A stretch of DNA of 64,000 nt from Salinicoccus sp. RF5 (GCF_020786625.1 NZ_JAJGRC010000001.1:1116001-1180000), one strand, 5' to 3'; positions 7,805-16,804 are shown, counted from the stretch's first letter. Translations and numbers: made by a program. Notes: generated by a model from the sequence alone, not told the origin.

Positions 7805-8761
7805 CTATTGGACCGGTGTAATCGGTTTGCCGCCGTTCAGCACTTCCATGATGTTATTGACGCAAAGATTCATCATGTTGTTCCTTGTATCCACAGATGC
7901 GCTGCCGATGTGCGGAAGCAGTGTCATGTTCTCGATGCCGATGAAAGGATGATCCCGTCCGATCGGTTCATTCTCATAAACGTCGAGGGCAGCCCCTTTG
8001 ATGTCCCCATTCCTGACCGCTTCTGCAAGGTCCTCCTCCACCACATGGGCACCGCGGCCGATATTGATGAAATAGGCGCTCTCCTTCATCTGGCTGAATG
8101 CCTCCTTGTCAAAGCGGTGCTTCGTCTCGCCGGTCAGGGGTGCAGCACATAATACAAAGTCCGACTCAGCCAGAAGATCTTCGAATGAGACCAGTTCCGC
8201 ACCCATGGACTCGCCGACTTCAGAGCGGCTGCGGTTATGGTAGAGTACCTTCGCACGGAATCCCGAGAGGCGTCTGGCGAATGCCGCGCCGATCGAGCCC
8301 ATGCCGAATATGCCGACCGTCTTGCCGAAAACATCCGTGCCTGCCATATGGTAGGGGCTCCAGCCGGACCATTCCCCTGCCATCAGCTCACGGTTCGCCT
8401 CCAGTACACGGCGTGCGGCCGTCAGCATGAGCGTGAATGCCAGTTCGGCAGTCGTTTCCGTCAGCACATCCGGCGTGTTCGTAATGACGACCTCATTGGC
8501 TCTGGCCGCCTCCAGGTCGATATTGTCGAAACCGACCGCCAGGTTCGCCACCACCTTGAGTTTCTCGGCATTTTCCAGCATCTCGCGGTCGACCTTGTCG
8601 CTGAGCATGGTCATCACGCCGTGGGCATCTTTCGTCTCTTCGAGGAAACGTTCGCGCGGCATCGGCTGCTCATCTTCGTTCCATACAACCACTTCAAAAT
8701 CCTTCTTAAGTTTTTCAATCATGTTCGGGTTGATCTTTCTGGTGATCACAATCTTCTTCAT
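7805..8761 (-). CDS. D-2-hydroxyacid dehydrogenase (glyoxylate/hydroxypyruvate reductase type)
   Basis: A 318-residue NAD(P)-dependent 2-hydroxyacid dehydrogenase. The nucleotide-binding motif is GIFGMGSIGAAFARRL. The catalytic Arg is in INIGRGAHV, the Glu in DVYENEP and the His in LLPHIGSAS. The family reduces glyoxylate, hydroxypyruvate or other 2-keto acids, and the closest likely role is D-glycerate dehydrogenase/glyoxylate reductase. The start ATG directly abuts the stop of the upstream phosphatase gene (TAAATG), with GGAGTG inside that gene serving as RBS, so translation is coupled. Confidence 0.9.
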   Translation of the reverse strand: MKKIVITRKINPNMIEKLKKDFEVVVWNEDEQPMPRERFLEETKDAHGVMTMLSDKVDREMLENAEKLKVVANLAVGFDNIDLEAARANEVVITNTPDVLTETTAELAFTLMLTAARRVLEANRELMAGEWSGWSPYHMAGTDVFGKTVGIFGMGSIGAAFARRLSGFRAKVLYHNRSRSEVGESMGAELVSFEDLLAESDFVLCAAPLTGETKHRFDKEAFSQMKESAYFINIGRGAHVVEEDLAEAVRNGDIKGAALDVYENEPIGRDHPFIGIENMTLLPHIGSASVDTRNNMMNLCVNNIMEVLNGGKPITPVQ

Positions 8762-9526
8762 TTACATTACACTCCATTCCTTCAGGTGATCGATCATATA
8801 TTCAGGCTGTCTTTCCTGTTTCTTCACTTCCTCGGCCGATGTGACCCCCGTATTGACGTGAAGGGTGTGCACCCCGTTGTCGAGGCCGGTGCGTATATCC
8901 GTGTCATAATTATCCCCGACGAGCAGCACCCTATCCTTCGGCAGCCCGAGCGTAGAGACTGCCGCCTCCAGTATGATCCCCTCAGGCTTTCCGATTACAA
9001 TCGGCTCTATCCCGGTCGTACTGACGAGTACCGACACCAGGGAACCGTTTCCCGGCACAAGGCCTGCTTCCGTCGGAAACTTCCGGTCCGGGTTTGTGGA
9101 GATCAGCTTCGCCCCTTCCGCAATCAACAGGGCACCGCGGGACAGTTTGTCATAATTGATTTCCCTGTCGAGCCCCATAACCACATAATCCACATCATCA
9201 TCCGCCAGTATGAACCCCGACTCTGCGAGTGTCGACTTCAAGCTTTCTGAACCGATGACATGAATGCGTGCACCGGGCTGTTCATTCTCAAGATAGGCGG
9301 CTGTCGCCATCGCTGAAGTGTAGAGGGTTTCCGGATGGATGTCGAATCCCATGTCGATCAGCTTCTGGGCCGCCTCCTGCTGGGTCTTCGTCGCATTGTT
9401 GGTCAGGAATACATAGGGCATGCCGTTCCTGTTGAGCCTGTCGATGAAATCGATGGCCCCGTCTATGACCGTGTTACCGTTGTACATCGTCCCGTCAAGG
9501 TCGATGAGATACCCTTCATACTTCAT
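8762..9526 (-). CDS. NagD-like HAD-superfamily hydrolase (YutF type)
   Basis: A 254-residue HAD phosphatase of the NagD/TIGR01457 group. Motif I is LIDLDGTMYNG at the N terminus, motif II is VFLTNN and motif IV is LLVGDNYDTDIRTG; a C2-type cap lies between. These enzymes dephosphorylate small phosphates such as AMP, p-nitrophenyl phosphate or amino-sugar phosphates; the physiological substrate is unknown. ATG 9526 is chosen on the basis of GGGAG before it, and it removes an 18-residue extension. It overlaps the DUF86 gene by 11 bases and is coupled to the dehydrogenase gene below. Confidence 0.9.
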   Translation of the reverse strand: MKYEGYLIDLDGTMYNGNTVIDGAIDFIDRLNRNGMPYVFLTNNATKTQQEAAQKLIDMGFDIHPETLYTSAMATAAYLENEQPGARIHVIGSESLKSTLAESGFILADDDVDYVVMGLDREINYDKLSRGALLIAEGAKLISTNPDRKFPTEAGLVPGNGSLVSVLVSTTGIEPIVIGKPEGIILEAAVSTLGLPKDRVLLVGDNYDTDIRTGLDNGVHTLHVNTGVTSAEEVKKQERQPEYMIDHLKEWSVM

Positions 9527-9947
9527 GCTGGTCTCCCTTGAATGCGGTGATGGTCTGCCCCTCATTTTCAAAGAAGGCAAAGACGTTCCCCTTGAAATCC
9601 TTGTACGCCGCCAAGTGCGCCTGGAATTCCTTCTTCATCGCCTCGTGGTCGAGCTTTGTATAATTACGCGTAAGCTCGCTGCGCCATGTGAATGTTTCGC
9701 TGAAATGGCGGTTGTCATCCGACGGGATCACACCTTCATTCTCCATGATGTCCATGACGTCCTGGTAACTCCCCGGATCCCTCAGGATGAATGCATCGAT
9801 GATCATGTTGCCGACATCCACCACCGCTTCGATCAGCATATGGCATGTGCGCTCGAGCGCAAGCCCTTCGGCCCTGTCGAACCCGGCTGTGAGCCCTTCT
9901 ATATAGTCCAATCTTTCAAGCAGTATATCCTTATCTACAAAATACAT
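9516..9947 (-). CDS. DUF86 (HepT-like, YutE type) protein with altered active site
   Basis: A 143-residue helical protein of the DUF86/HepT family, like Bacillus YutE. HepT ribonucleases carry an RX4-6HXY motif. Here the equivalent region reads TWRSELTRNYTKLD, where the Arg and Tyr are in place but the His position is Arg. No MNT nucleotidyltransferase antitoxin gene is adjacent, so it does not look like an active toxin-antitoxin pair. ATG 9947 follows GGGAG. It is cotranscribed with the NagD-like gene and divergent from the small gene at 10036. Confidence 0.75.
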   Translation of the reverse strand: MYFVDKDILLERLDYIEGLTAGFDRAEGLALERTCHMLIEAVVDVGNMIIDAFILRDPGSYQDVMDIMENEGVIPSDDNRHFSETFTWRSELTRNYTKLDHEAMKKEFQAHLAAYKDFKGNVFAFFENEGQTITAFKGDQHEV

Positions 9948-10035
9948 CCAGCGACACTCCCATAATCGTTCTTTTGTAACTCTTACAATAATATGATAGC
10001 ATAATTCCAGTATACTTGAACTGGAGGGGACCCCT

Positions 10036-10302
10036 TTGATCGACTTCTTTCTATATGATGAATCAGAAGACACCTATACACGCTATGTCAGTTTCGTCGG
10101 TGACCATGGGCGGTACGACCTCGCCATCATCCAGACGGCCCGCTATTTCGGCAAAAGTCTGGTACTGAATACACAGGGCAACCGCTTCGGCATCATCGGC
10201 CCGGATGATCTCGAAGAGGAGGGATACATCGCCCATATACTCGGATACACCGATGATGAAGCTTCGGAAGTGGAGGCGTTCCTCTCTGAGGTCATCGTCT
10301 GA
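10036..10302 (+). CDS. DUF3055 family (SAV0927-like) protein
   Basis: An 88-residue acidic protein beginning MIDFFLYDESEDTYTRYV; it resembles the small staphylococcal/bacillar family called DUF3055 or SAV0927. It has no membrane segment or known catalytic motif, and the function is unknown. The start is TTG at 10036, supported by GGAGGGG eight bases upstream. It lies between the divergent DUF86 gene and the convergent yutD, and has its own downstream terminator, so it is monocistronic. Confidence 0.72.
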   Translation: MIDFFLYDESEDTYTRYVSFVGDHGRYDLAIIQTARYFGKSLVLNTQGNRFGIIGPDDLEEEGYIAHILGYTDDEASEVEAFLSEVIV

Positions 10303-10328
10303 CGAAAGTACAGCTCCATATAAGAATC

Positions 10329-10358
10329 AAGCCTGCTCCCCTGATGGGGAAGCAGGCT
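10329..10358 (+). terminator. Terminator of the DUF3055 gene
   Basis: The stem GCCTGCTCCCC pairs with GGGGAAGCAGGC (one bulged A) and is followed by six T on the plus strand, just before the stop of the convergent yutD. Confidence 0.88.
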
Positions 10359-10362
10359 TTTT

Positions 10363-10779
10363 TCATTTCCCATCCACAGGCTGGTGGGCGGCGAGTGTCT
10401 TGTTTTTCTTTGGTTCCGGCCTGCTGGCCGCTCGGCCCTGTTCATCCGATGAAGTTTCGGTTCTGGAACTTTCTGCCTCCGCTTCCTGTCCGGCCTTCAT
10501 TTCCGATTTCGGTATTTTGCGCAGTACGAAGTAGGCGCATCCGAAATTGCAGTACTCATAGAGGTAATCCTGTATCGCGCTGTATTTCTTGTCGCGCTCC
10601 ACCTTCGATTTGCCGTCCCGGTAGAAGCCGGTCAGCCTGAGTTTCTCATAGCCGATGTCCCCAACGATATAATCATATTTATTCAGCACTTCACTGTACT
10701 TCTTCTTAAATTGTTCTTCATCAAAAGCATCCCGGTAATCTTCCACCAGTTCAAAATGCATATGATCTATCGTAATCAT
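10363..10779 (-). CDS. YutD-like protein (DUF1027) with charged tail
   Basis: A 138-residue protein. The first ~100 residues match the YutD/DUF1027 family, with YDYIVGDIGYEKLRLTGFY and YCNFGCAYFVLRK. The remaining ~35 residues form a low-complexity tail rich in Glu, Ser, Lys and Pro. YutD has no known biochemical role; in Bacillus it also follows the lipoyl synthase gene. It starts five bases after the lipA stop, so the two are one operon. Confidence 0.8.
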   Translation of the reverse strand: MITIDHMHFELVEDYRDAFDEEQFKKKYSEVLNKYDYIVGDIGYEKLRLTGFYRDGKSKVERDKKYSAIQDYLYEYCNFGCAYFVLRKIPKSEMKAGQEAEAESSRTETSSDEQGRAASRPEPKKNKTLAAHQPVDGK

Positions 10780-10784
10780 AGTAC

Positions 10785-11705
10785 TTACTCACCTTTCAAT
10801 AGTTCATCACCTTTGGCCTGCCTCGCCTTGGCAGCTTCATTCACCTGCTCGTCGGCATGATAGCTCGAACGCACCATCGGTCCCGCTTCACAGTGCTTGA
10901 ATCCCTTTTCCATGGCCACTTTCCTGAGCTTGCCGAATTCAAGCGGCGTATAGTACTTCTGCACTTTGAGGTGCTTCCTTGAAGGCTGAAGGTACTGGCC
11001 GATCGTCAATATGTCGACGTCATTCGCACGGAGGTCGTCCATCGTCTGGTGGAGCTCCTCTACCGTCTCACCGAGACCGACCATGATGCTTGATTTCGTC
11101 GGGATGTCCGGATACATCTCCTTGGAACGCCTGAGCAGTTCAAGCGTCCGGTGATACTTTGCCTTCGCACGGACCCTCGGCGTCAGGCGCTCGACCGTCT
11201 CGATGTTATGGTTCAGTATATCCGGCTTCGCATCCATCAGTGTCCTGAGGTTATCATACTCCCCACCCATATCCGATGGCAATACTTCTATTGTAGTAAA
11301 TGGATTCTCCTCGCGGACTTTCCTCACCGTCTCCGCGTATACCCTGGAACCGCCATCCTTCAGGTCATCCCTTGCGACCGCGGTGATGACGACGTGCTTA
11401 AGGTTCATCAATTTCACGGATTCTGCGACGCGGTTCGGCTCGTCCCAGTCAAGTTCATTCGGCAGCCCCGTCTTGACTGCACAGAACCGGCAGGCACGTG
11501 TGCATATCGCACCCAAAATCATGAAGGTGGCTGTACGGCGCTCCGCCCAGCATTCGTGTATGTTTGGACATTTCGCCTCTTCACATACTGTATGTAGGTT
11601 CTTCTCACGCATCATCTTCTTCAGACCAGTATAGTTTTTGTTCGTGTTCAGCTTGATCTTCAGCCAATCCGGCTTCCTCAGGATCTCTTCATTTTTTGTA
11701 GCCAA
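10785..11705 (-). CDS. lipA: Lipoyl synthase
   Basis: A 306-residue radical-SAM enzyme that inserts two sulfurs into protein-bound octanoyl groups to make lipoate. The radical-SAM cluster cysteines are in [10 protein letters not shown], and the auxiliary sacrificed cluster uses [12 protein letters not shown]. The C-terminal [13 protein letters not shown] supplies the conserved RSSY serine ligand. Its product is needed by the H protein encoded at 39908 and by 2-oxoacid dehydrogenases. Fe-S assembly proteins for its clusters (Suf, Nfu, IscA-type) are encoded nearby in this window. Confidence 0.97.
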   Translation of the reverse strand: MATKNEEILRKPDWLKIKLNTNKNYTGLKKMMREKNLHTVCEEAKCPNIHECWAERRTATFMILGAICTRACRFCAVKTGLPNELDWDEPNRVAESVKLMNLKHVVITAVARDDLKDGGSRVYAETVRKVREENPFTTIEVLPSDMGGEYDNLRTLMDAKPDILNHNIETVERLTPRVRAKAKYHRTLELLRRSKEMYPDIPTKSSIMVGLGETVEELHQTMDDLRANDVDILTIGQYLQPSRKHLKVQKYYTPLEFGKLRKVAMEKGFKHCEAGPMVRSSYHADEQVNEAAKARQAKGDELLKGE

Positions 11706-11815
11706 TTTACAATGCCCTCCTTAATGAAATCAATATCATGTTCATGTTATCATAATTATTCGAATAAAGTGGCAAAAACAAAAAATTCTTCGTTATGGCT
11801 CCAGCACATTAAAGA

Positions 11816-11839
11816 AGCCCCCACACGCGGGTGGGGGCT
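11816..11839 (-). terminator. Terminator of the lysine-riboswitch transporter gene
   Basis: An AGCCCCCAC/GTGGGGGCT stem lies just below the stop of the transporter gene. On the minus strand it is followed by TCTTTAATG, a modest T-rich tail. Confidence 0.8.
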
Positions 11840-11847
11840 GATATGCT

Positions 11848-13440
11848 CTATGATCCTGCGCTCTCCTTGGCGATCGGTGTATGGACGACTTTGGAGACGA
11901 CCACAACGATGATGAGGAGCACCAGCAGTGTCAGAAGGGCAAGCGGAAGGCTTGATGTCAGACCAAGCACCAGATACCCGGCCAGCGCGATCATCGCGGA
12001 GCCGATCGCATATGGCAACTGCGTCATTACATGGACGATGTGGTTGCAGCCTGCACCTGTCGAGGAGAGGATCGTCGAGTCGGATATCGGTGAACAATGG
12101 TCACCGAACACTGCACCTGCGAGCACTGCTGCGATGCTCGGCAGCAGCAGATCCGTCGCATCGAGTGAAATCATGATTTCACCTGTAATCGGGATGAGGA
12201 TGCCGAACGATCCCCAGCTCGTCCCCGTGGCCAGCGCCATCAGACAGGCGACCGCAAAGACGACCGCAAGCAGGATGCCTGTCGGCATATTCGAACTTTC
12301 GACCATGGAACCAAGCAGTTCGCCGGTGCCGAGTTGGCCGATCAGGTCACCGATCATCCATGCCAGCGTCAGCACGAGTATCGCCGGGAACATGGCCATG
12401 AAACCGGTCTTCACACCGAGCCATATCTCCGTTTTGCCGAAGGCATTGTCGCTGCGTGTGTACCTGAAGAAGTAAAATAGGCTCAGCGACAGTCCGACGA
12501 TGCCCCCGATGACGAGGGAGTGGGTAACGAGCGTATTTTCGAAGATGCTGAAGATATCCATGGAACCGCCTGTGGCTGCACCTGTGACGAACATCGCTAT
12601 GATGACCGTAAAGGCGAGTCCCAGGATCGGCACGATCAGCGCCTTGGCAGACCCCTGCTGATGGACGGGCAGTTCCTCATCCGTCTCACCAGGTACCTCA
12701 CGCGTGTCCCCGACCACCTGTCCATCATTGATTGCGAGGGATTCATGCTTCCGCATCGCTCCGATGTCGAAGCGTGTAAGGATGACGATGAACATCATCG
12801 CCACTGCAGTCAGCACATAGAAGTTCATCGGTATCATATAGACGAATGCCTGGAATGGCGTCACTGCCACCATGCCCGCTGCGGCAATCAGCGGGGCCAC
12901 AAGCCCCATGATGCCGGCGCCCCAGCTTGAAATCGGGGCAATGACGGAAATCGGAGATGCCGTCGTATCGATCAGATAAGCAAGTTTGGCACGGGAGACA
13001 TTGTATTTGTCCGTCAGGGGCTTTGCCACCTGGCCCACGATCAACGCACTGAAGTAGTCATCGATGAAGACGATGATGCCGAGCAGTGCAGTAGCCATGT
13101 TGGCACCCTTCCGGGATTTCACCTTCGTCAGTGCCCAGGCCGTGAAGGCCCTTGCCCCGCCCGACATATTGATGAATGCAGTCATGATGCCGAGCAGACT
13201 GAGGAAGATGAGGATGAAGGCATTCCACGTATTGATGGCGCCCCCATCGACGAAGATGATTGCGAAGCTGTTCCATATCATCCGCAATGTCTCCATTATA
13301 TCCGCACCCGCAACGACAAACGCCGAAGTGAGGATGCCGACACCGAGGCTGATGCCCACTTTGCGCGTCAGCACCACAAGCAGCAGCGTAAGGAGCGGCG
13401 GGATGAGGGAGATGTACTCCCAGTTCAATATACTTTCCAT
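11848..13440 (-). CDS. lysW: NhaC-superfamily transporter, probable lysine transporter (LysW type)
   Basis: A 530-residue membrane protein with about 12 hydrophobic segments. Family landmarks are GIIVFIDDYFSALIVG, DTTASPISVIAPISSWGAG and GAVFGDHCSPISDSTILSS, all typical of NhaC-type antiporters. On sequence alone it would be called a Na+/H+ antiporter. The upstream leader, however, is a lysine riboswitch with terminator, and NhaC-like genes under such riboswitches were predicted by comparative genomics to be lysine transporters (LysW). I therefore infer lysine uptake coupled to Na+ or H+. The RBS AGGAGG lies six bases before the ATG. Confidence 0.8.
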   Translation of the reverse strand: MESILNWEYISLIPPLLTLLLVVLTRKVGISLGVGILTSAFVVAGADIMETLRMIWNSFAIIFVDGGAINTWNAFILIFLSLLGIMTAFINMSGGARAFTAWALTKVKSRKGANMATALLGIIVFIDDYFSALIVGQVAKPLTDKYNVSRAKLAYLIDTTASPISVIAPISSWGAGIMGLVAPLIAAAGMVAVTPFQAFVYMIPMNFYVLTAVAMMFIVILTRFDIGAMRKHESLAINDGQVVGDTREVPGETDEELPVHQQGSAKALIVPILGLAFTVIIAMFVTGAATGGSMDIFSIFENTLVTHSLVIGGIVGLSLSLFYFFRYTRSDNAFGKTEIWLGVKTGFMAMFPAILVLTLAWMIGDLIGQLGTGELLGSMVESSNMPTGILLAVVFAVACLMALATGTSWGSFGILIPITGEIMISLDATDLLLPSIAAVLAGAVFGDHCSPISDSTILSSTGAGCNHIVHVMTQLPYAIGSAMIALAGYLVLGLTSSLPLALLTLLVLLIIVVVVSKVVHTPIAKESAGS

Positions 13441-13472
13441 ATATATCCTCCTGAAAAAACTATTTAGATCAT

Positions 13473-13685
13473 AAAAAAGACGTCACAGCAGCATTACAGA
13501 ATCAGCCACCGTGACGTCAATCACCAATATGTAGCGCATCATCGTAATGACAGTATCAGGACTCTTCGACCTGATCCCAGGATGTCACCCCGCCGGATGC
13601 ACCCTTCGGCAACTGCCCCTTTCCAGGAGTTCAAAGCATGCCTGCTCCCTCCTGTACTCATGGCCGTTGCGACCTCTACTTTCCG
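13473..13685 (-). ncRNA. Lysine riboswitch (L box) with transcription terminator
   Basis: On the minus strand the leader has the conserved L-box blocks in order: TAGAGGTCGCAAC, ATGAGTA, AAAGGGGCAGTTGCCGAAGG and CTGGGATCAGG. GCAAC pairs with GTTGC as in the P2 stem. At the 3' end, GACGTCAC (13511-13518) pairs with GTGACGTC (13479-13486) and is followed by six T, giving an intrinsic terminator about 30 bases before the transporter RBS. This implies premature termination when lysine is plentiful. The exact aptamer ends are estimated. Confidence 0.92.
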
Positions 13686-13705
13686 TTCTTCAATTGTCAT
13701 AGAAT

Positions 13706-13733
13706 ATTATAGCATAAACTGCATACTTTTCAA
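13706..13733 (-). promoter_or_regulatory. Sigma-A promoter of the lysine riboswitch
   Basis: On the minus strand, TTGAAA (13728-13733) and TATAAT (13706-13711) are 16 bases apart, with TG one base before the -10 (extended -10). It starts right after the stop of the nucleotidase gene and ends about 25 bases before the riboswitch. Confidence 0.85.
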
Positions 13734-15050
13734 CTATAATTCCGTGCGGTACATCTTGACGATTTCCCTCAGGAACTCGGGCATCTTATAGACCTTCTTC
13801 GAATATCTGAACTGCGGGAATATCCTGCCGAATGTATACATGTCCAGTGTGCCGAGCTTATAGTGCCGGCGGTCATCGATCCGTTCACCATTGATGTAGT
13901 ATTCGCGTTCCGACTGGATATAGCCGATATTGTCCGTGACGAAGCAGCCGAATATATCACCGCGGAAGCCGAGCCCCCGGATGATGTCATCCTTGAACTC
14001 ATGCTTCGACGCCTGATTGAACACTTCCTTCAGCTCACGTCCGGTCAATTCGATCTGGACCGTGTTGATCGCGTGCGGCAGCACCTTATGCAGATCATAT
14101 TCCGTCAAGGTCCCGCCCTCGAAGGACTTCGCAATGAGCCCCGTATGGAGCAGGCTCGCATCACTGTCCGTGAACAGCCTGAGCATGCGGGCCAATGCCA
14201 TGATGAACCGGCTGGTGGAATAGAGGGTCCGTTCGATCGGCGGCGCCTCTTCCTTGACGACCGTCGACATCATGTCCCGGCCGATTTCATAATAATGGTC
14301 GTCACTGCTCGACAGCAGATCGGTGTCGTAGAGCCGGGCATGCTTGCGGATGAGTGTGCGCCCTTCAAACTCCAGCGTCACCTCCCCCACAAAATCCCCG
14401 AATCTTCCGGCAGCGGCAAGCAGCGTATCGCCGATCCACTCACCCTCTTCGAAATAATGGTGTGTATGTGAACTCAATATGACATCTATCTCAGGAAACA
14501 TCATTGCGAGGGATTCATCATCATAGCGTCCGAGATGGCTCATCATGACGATGCAGTCGACCTCTGTATTGATCTCCGTGATGGCTTTCAAAATCCACTC
14601 GAAAGCCTCCGACACTTCCCAGCCCAACGCCTTGTAGAAGGGCGTAAATTCGACCGTTGCGGCGATGAAACCGAATTTGATGCCATTGATCTCCTTGATG
14701 ACATACGGTTTGAAGTATGGGGAGGTGCTCCCCACCTCACGAAGGTTGGCACAGATGACATCGAAATCCGCGTCGTCGTACAGTGTCTTCAGGTCCTCCT
14801 TCTGGAGGGTGATCCCTTCGTTGTTGCCGATTGTAGCAATATCGCATCCGGCTTCGTTGAGGATCTCCACATTGCCCTTGCCGAGTGTCGCCTCGGTATA
14901 GGGATGGGAGCGGTCCGCGTGGTCTCCAAGGTCGACATACACCATATCCTGCTTGTACTGCCGTTTCTTGTTGTCGAGAAAATCCTTTATCTTCAAATAG
15001 TTGTACAGATGACTATGTATGTCATTTGTATGAAAAAGCTTCACTTCCAT
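13734..15050 (-). CDS. YunD-like metallophosphatase/5'-nucleotidase
   Basis: A 438-residue two-domain nucleotidase. The N-terminal calcineurin-like metallophosphatase has LFHTNDIHSHL, VYVDLGDHADRS, IGNNEGIT and LSSHTHHYFEEG; the C-terminal 5'-nucleotidase domain begins near residue 290. It lacks a signal peptide, so unlike many UshA-type enzymes it should be cytoplasmic. The usual GNHE motif is GNNEG here, as in the YunD subgroup. It follows the TauE-like gene by about 10 bases, and RBS AGAGGTG precedes the ATG. Confidence 0.88.
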   Translation of the reverse strand: MEVKLFHTNDIHSHLYNYLKIKDFLDNKKRQYKQDMVYVDLGDHADRSHPYTEATLGKGNVEILNEAGCDIATIGNNEGITLQKEDLKTLYDDADFDVICANLREVGSTSPYFKPYVIKEINGIKFGFIAATVEFTPFYKALGWEVSEAFEWILKAITEINTEVDCIVMMSHLGRYDDESLAMMFPEIDVILSSHTHHYFEEGEWIGDTLLAAAGRFGDFVGEVTLEFEGRTLIRKHARLYDTDLLSSSDDHYYEIGRDMMSTVVKEEAPPIERTLYSTSRFIMALARMLRLFTDSDASLLHTGLIAKSFEGGTLTEYDLHKVLPHAINTVQIELTGRELKEVFNQASKHEFKDDIIRGLGFRGDIFGCFVTDNIGYIQSEREYYINGERIDDRRHYKLGTLDMYTFGRIFPQFRYSKKVYKMPEFLREIVKMYRTEL

Positions 15051-15060
15051 CCAATCACCT

Positions 15061-15882
15061 CTAAATGATGGTCTGTAGAATCATATATACGCCGAGCAGC
15101 AGAAGGACTGTGCGCAGCACGACAACGAGCGAATCGGAATTGAAGCGGTGGTTGGCCATTACGCCGATTTTGGCCCCGATGAATGCGGCGGGAACGATGA
15201 AGACCGCGTACCAGAAGTCCACATTACCCTGCAGTATGTGTCCGGCTGCAGCAGCCGAGCCGGAAAAGAAGACCATCATCATGCTGGTGCCGATGGCGAT
15301 CGTCGCCGGCATACGGAAGACGAGCAGCATCAGCGGCGTCATCAGTGCACCACCGCCAATGCCGAAAAGCCCGGTGAAGAAGCCCACCACAAATGTCGAG
15401 ATGACGGCGATATAGGCCGGAAATCCATAGTGGTGGACCTCCCCCATGTTGTCCACGTGGGGTTCCATATACCGTTCATCCTGAAAGATGGAAATGGGTT
15501 TTATCCTGTCCCTCACGATGAGCAGGGTGCTCAGGAATATGAGGAATATGCCGAAGTACAGATTGAAGCTGTCTATGGTGAAGAGACGGCTGGCATACGA
15601 CCCGATGAAAGCCCCGGGCATGATGCCGAGCAGGAAGAGCCGGCCATTCTTCCAGTCCACCTGGTTGCTTCGTCCGTAGGAGATCATCGCCGACAATCCG
15701 ATGACGATCAGGATGATGCTCGAAGTGCCGACTGCACTCTGCGGTGTGATGCGGTCCAGGATCCCCATGTTGATGCCGAAGAATATGAGCAGCGGAACGA
15801 TGATTACCCCGCCGCCGATACCAACGAGTGCGCCAAGGGCAGAAGCGGCAAGCCCGATCAATATAAGAATGATAAATTCCAT
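15061..15882 (-). CDS. TauE/SafE family sulfite/anion exporter (YunE-like)
   Basis: A 273-residue membrane protein with about eight hydrophobic segments and two internally repeated halves: LGALVGIGGGVIIVPLLI near the N terminus and FFTGLFGIGGGALMTPLML in the middle. The GIGGG repeat is the TauE/SafE hallmark. Members export sulfite, sulfoacetate or related anions; the substrate here is unknown. It is the first gene of a yunE-yunD pair and has RBS AAGGAG nine bases before the ATG. Confidence 0.88.
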   Translation of the reverse strand: MEFIILILIGLAASALGALVGIGGGVIIVPLLIFFGINMGILDRITPQSAVGTSSIILIVIGLSAMISYGRSNQVDWKNGRLFLLGIMPGAFIGSYASRLFTIDSFNLYFGIFLIFLSTLLIVRDRIKPISIFQDERYMEPHVDNMGEVHHYGFPAYIAVISTFVVGFFTGLFGIGGGALMTPLMLLVFRMPATIAIGTSMMMVFFSGSAAAAGHILQGNVDFWYAVFIVPAAFIGAKIGVMANHRFNSDSLVVVLRTVLLLLGVYMILQTII

Positions 15883-15955
15883 AAGCGTGGCTCCTTTGAA
15901 AGACCAGGAGATCCTGGCTGTAATTGTGCATCAGAAATCTTCTTCCCCCTTACTG

Positions 15956-16804
15956 CTAGAACAGCTTCAACTGTTTCGGGGAAAGCCCTTCATACCGTAT
16001 ATCCATCATTGACATGAAATCCTGTGCATTTCCTGCGGCATGGCCGCCGGAATTGTTGTTGAACACGATGTAGATGTCCTTCGTCTTGTGCTTGAGGATT
16101 TCGACCTGCCGCTTCAGCCATTCCAATTCTTCTTCGTTGTAGTCGTAAAGATACCTGACGGTCCGCCATTCCTGGCTGCTGCGGTCCTTCTGTGTCCAGC
16201 CGTGGACGTTGCGCCCATGCAGCCTGATGAATGCCGTCCGGTCCGTCACCCGGTTGACGAATGGGATGCTGCCGATGCCGGCCTGCGGTTCATCACAGAT
16301 GCTGTGGATCATGCCGTTGGCGTCGAGGAATGACAATGTCTCCTCCCGGTAGCGCGTCTCGAACCATGTCTGGTTTCTGAACTCTACCGCCACCTTATAT
16401 GGTTCAAGCTGTTCCTTCGCATACTTTACATAGCGTATATTCTTATGTGTACAATCGAACCATGGGGGGAACTGCAGCAGGACGAATCCGAGCTTTCCAG
16501 CCTGTTCCATCGGGCGCAGCATATCCCGGAATGCGCTGAAGACATCCCTGATGGAGTCGTAGTGGTCGCGGTAGTCGCTGTGCCCCGTCATATACTGGTG
16601 TGCCTTGACGACAAACTTGAACTTGCCCGGCGTTTCATTGCACCATTTTTCAACCGTTGAAGTACGCTGAATCGCATAGTATGTCGCATCCAATTCAACG
16701 ATGGGGAAATGGGAGGCATAGGCCTGCAGCTTATCCTTCTTATTTACAAGGTCGGTATACAGATCGTCGTGATCGCCCCAACCTGTCAATCCAATATAGA
16801 TCAT
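15956..16804 (-). CDS. DUF72 family protein (YunF-like)
   Basis: A 282-residue protein of the DUF72 family, a TIM-barrel fold related to endonuclease IV-like enzymes. Landmarks are IYIGLTGWGDHDDLY at the start, FKFVVKAHQYMTGHSDY, GFVLLQFPPWF, AVEFRNQTW, FIRLHGRN and YIVFNNNSGGHAAGNA. No enzymatic activity is established for the family. ATG 16804 is preferred because AAGGTG precedes it; the GTG at 16813 overlaps that RBS. It is divergent from the PerR-box region and cupin gene. Confidence 0.88.
   Translation of the reverse strand: MIYIGLTGWGDHDDLYTDLVNKKDKLQAYASHFPIVELDATYYAIQRTSTVEKWCNETPGKFKFVVKAHQYMTGHSDYRDHYDSIRDVFSAFRDMLRPMEQAGKLGFVLLQFPPWFDCTHKNIRYVKYAKEQLEPYKVAVEFRNQTWFETRYREETLSFLDANGMIHSICDEPQAGIGSIPFVNRVTDRTAFIRLHGRNVHGWTQKDRSSQEWRTVRYLYDYNEEELEWLKRQVEILKHKTKDIYIVFNNNSGGHAAGNAQDFMSMMDIRYEGLSPKQLKLF

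Noticed and set aside
8237-9250. A 337-residue plus-strand open frame
   Set aside because: It lies opposite the hydroxyacid dehydrogenase and HAD genes, with no RBS and no recognisable domain.
9516-10302. HepT/MNT toxin-antitoxin pair formed by the DUF86 gene and its neighbour
   Set aside because: The neighbour at 10036 is DUF3055, divergent, without nucleotidyltransferase motifs, and the DUF86 active site is altered.
13582-13791. Small open frame in the leader of the NhaC-like gene
   Set aside because: The region is fully explained by the lysine riboswitch and its promoter; the frame is on the opposite strand without an RBS.
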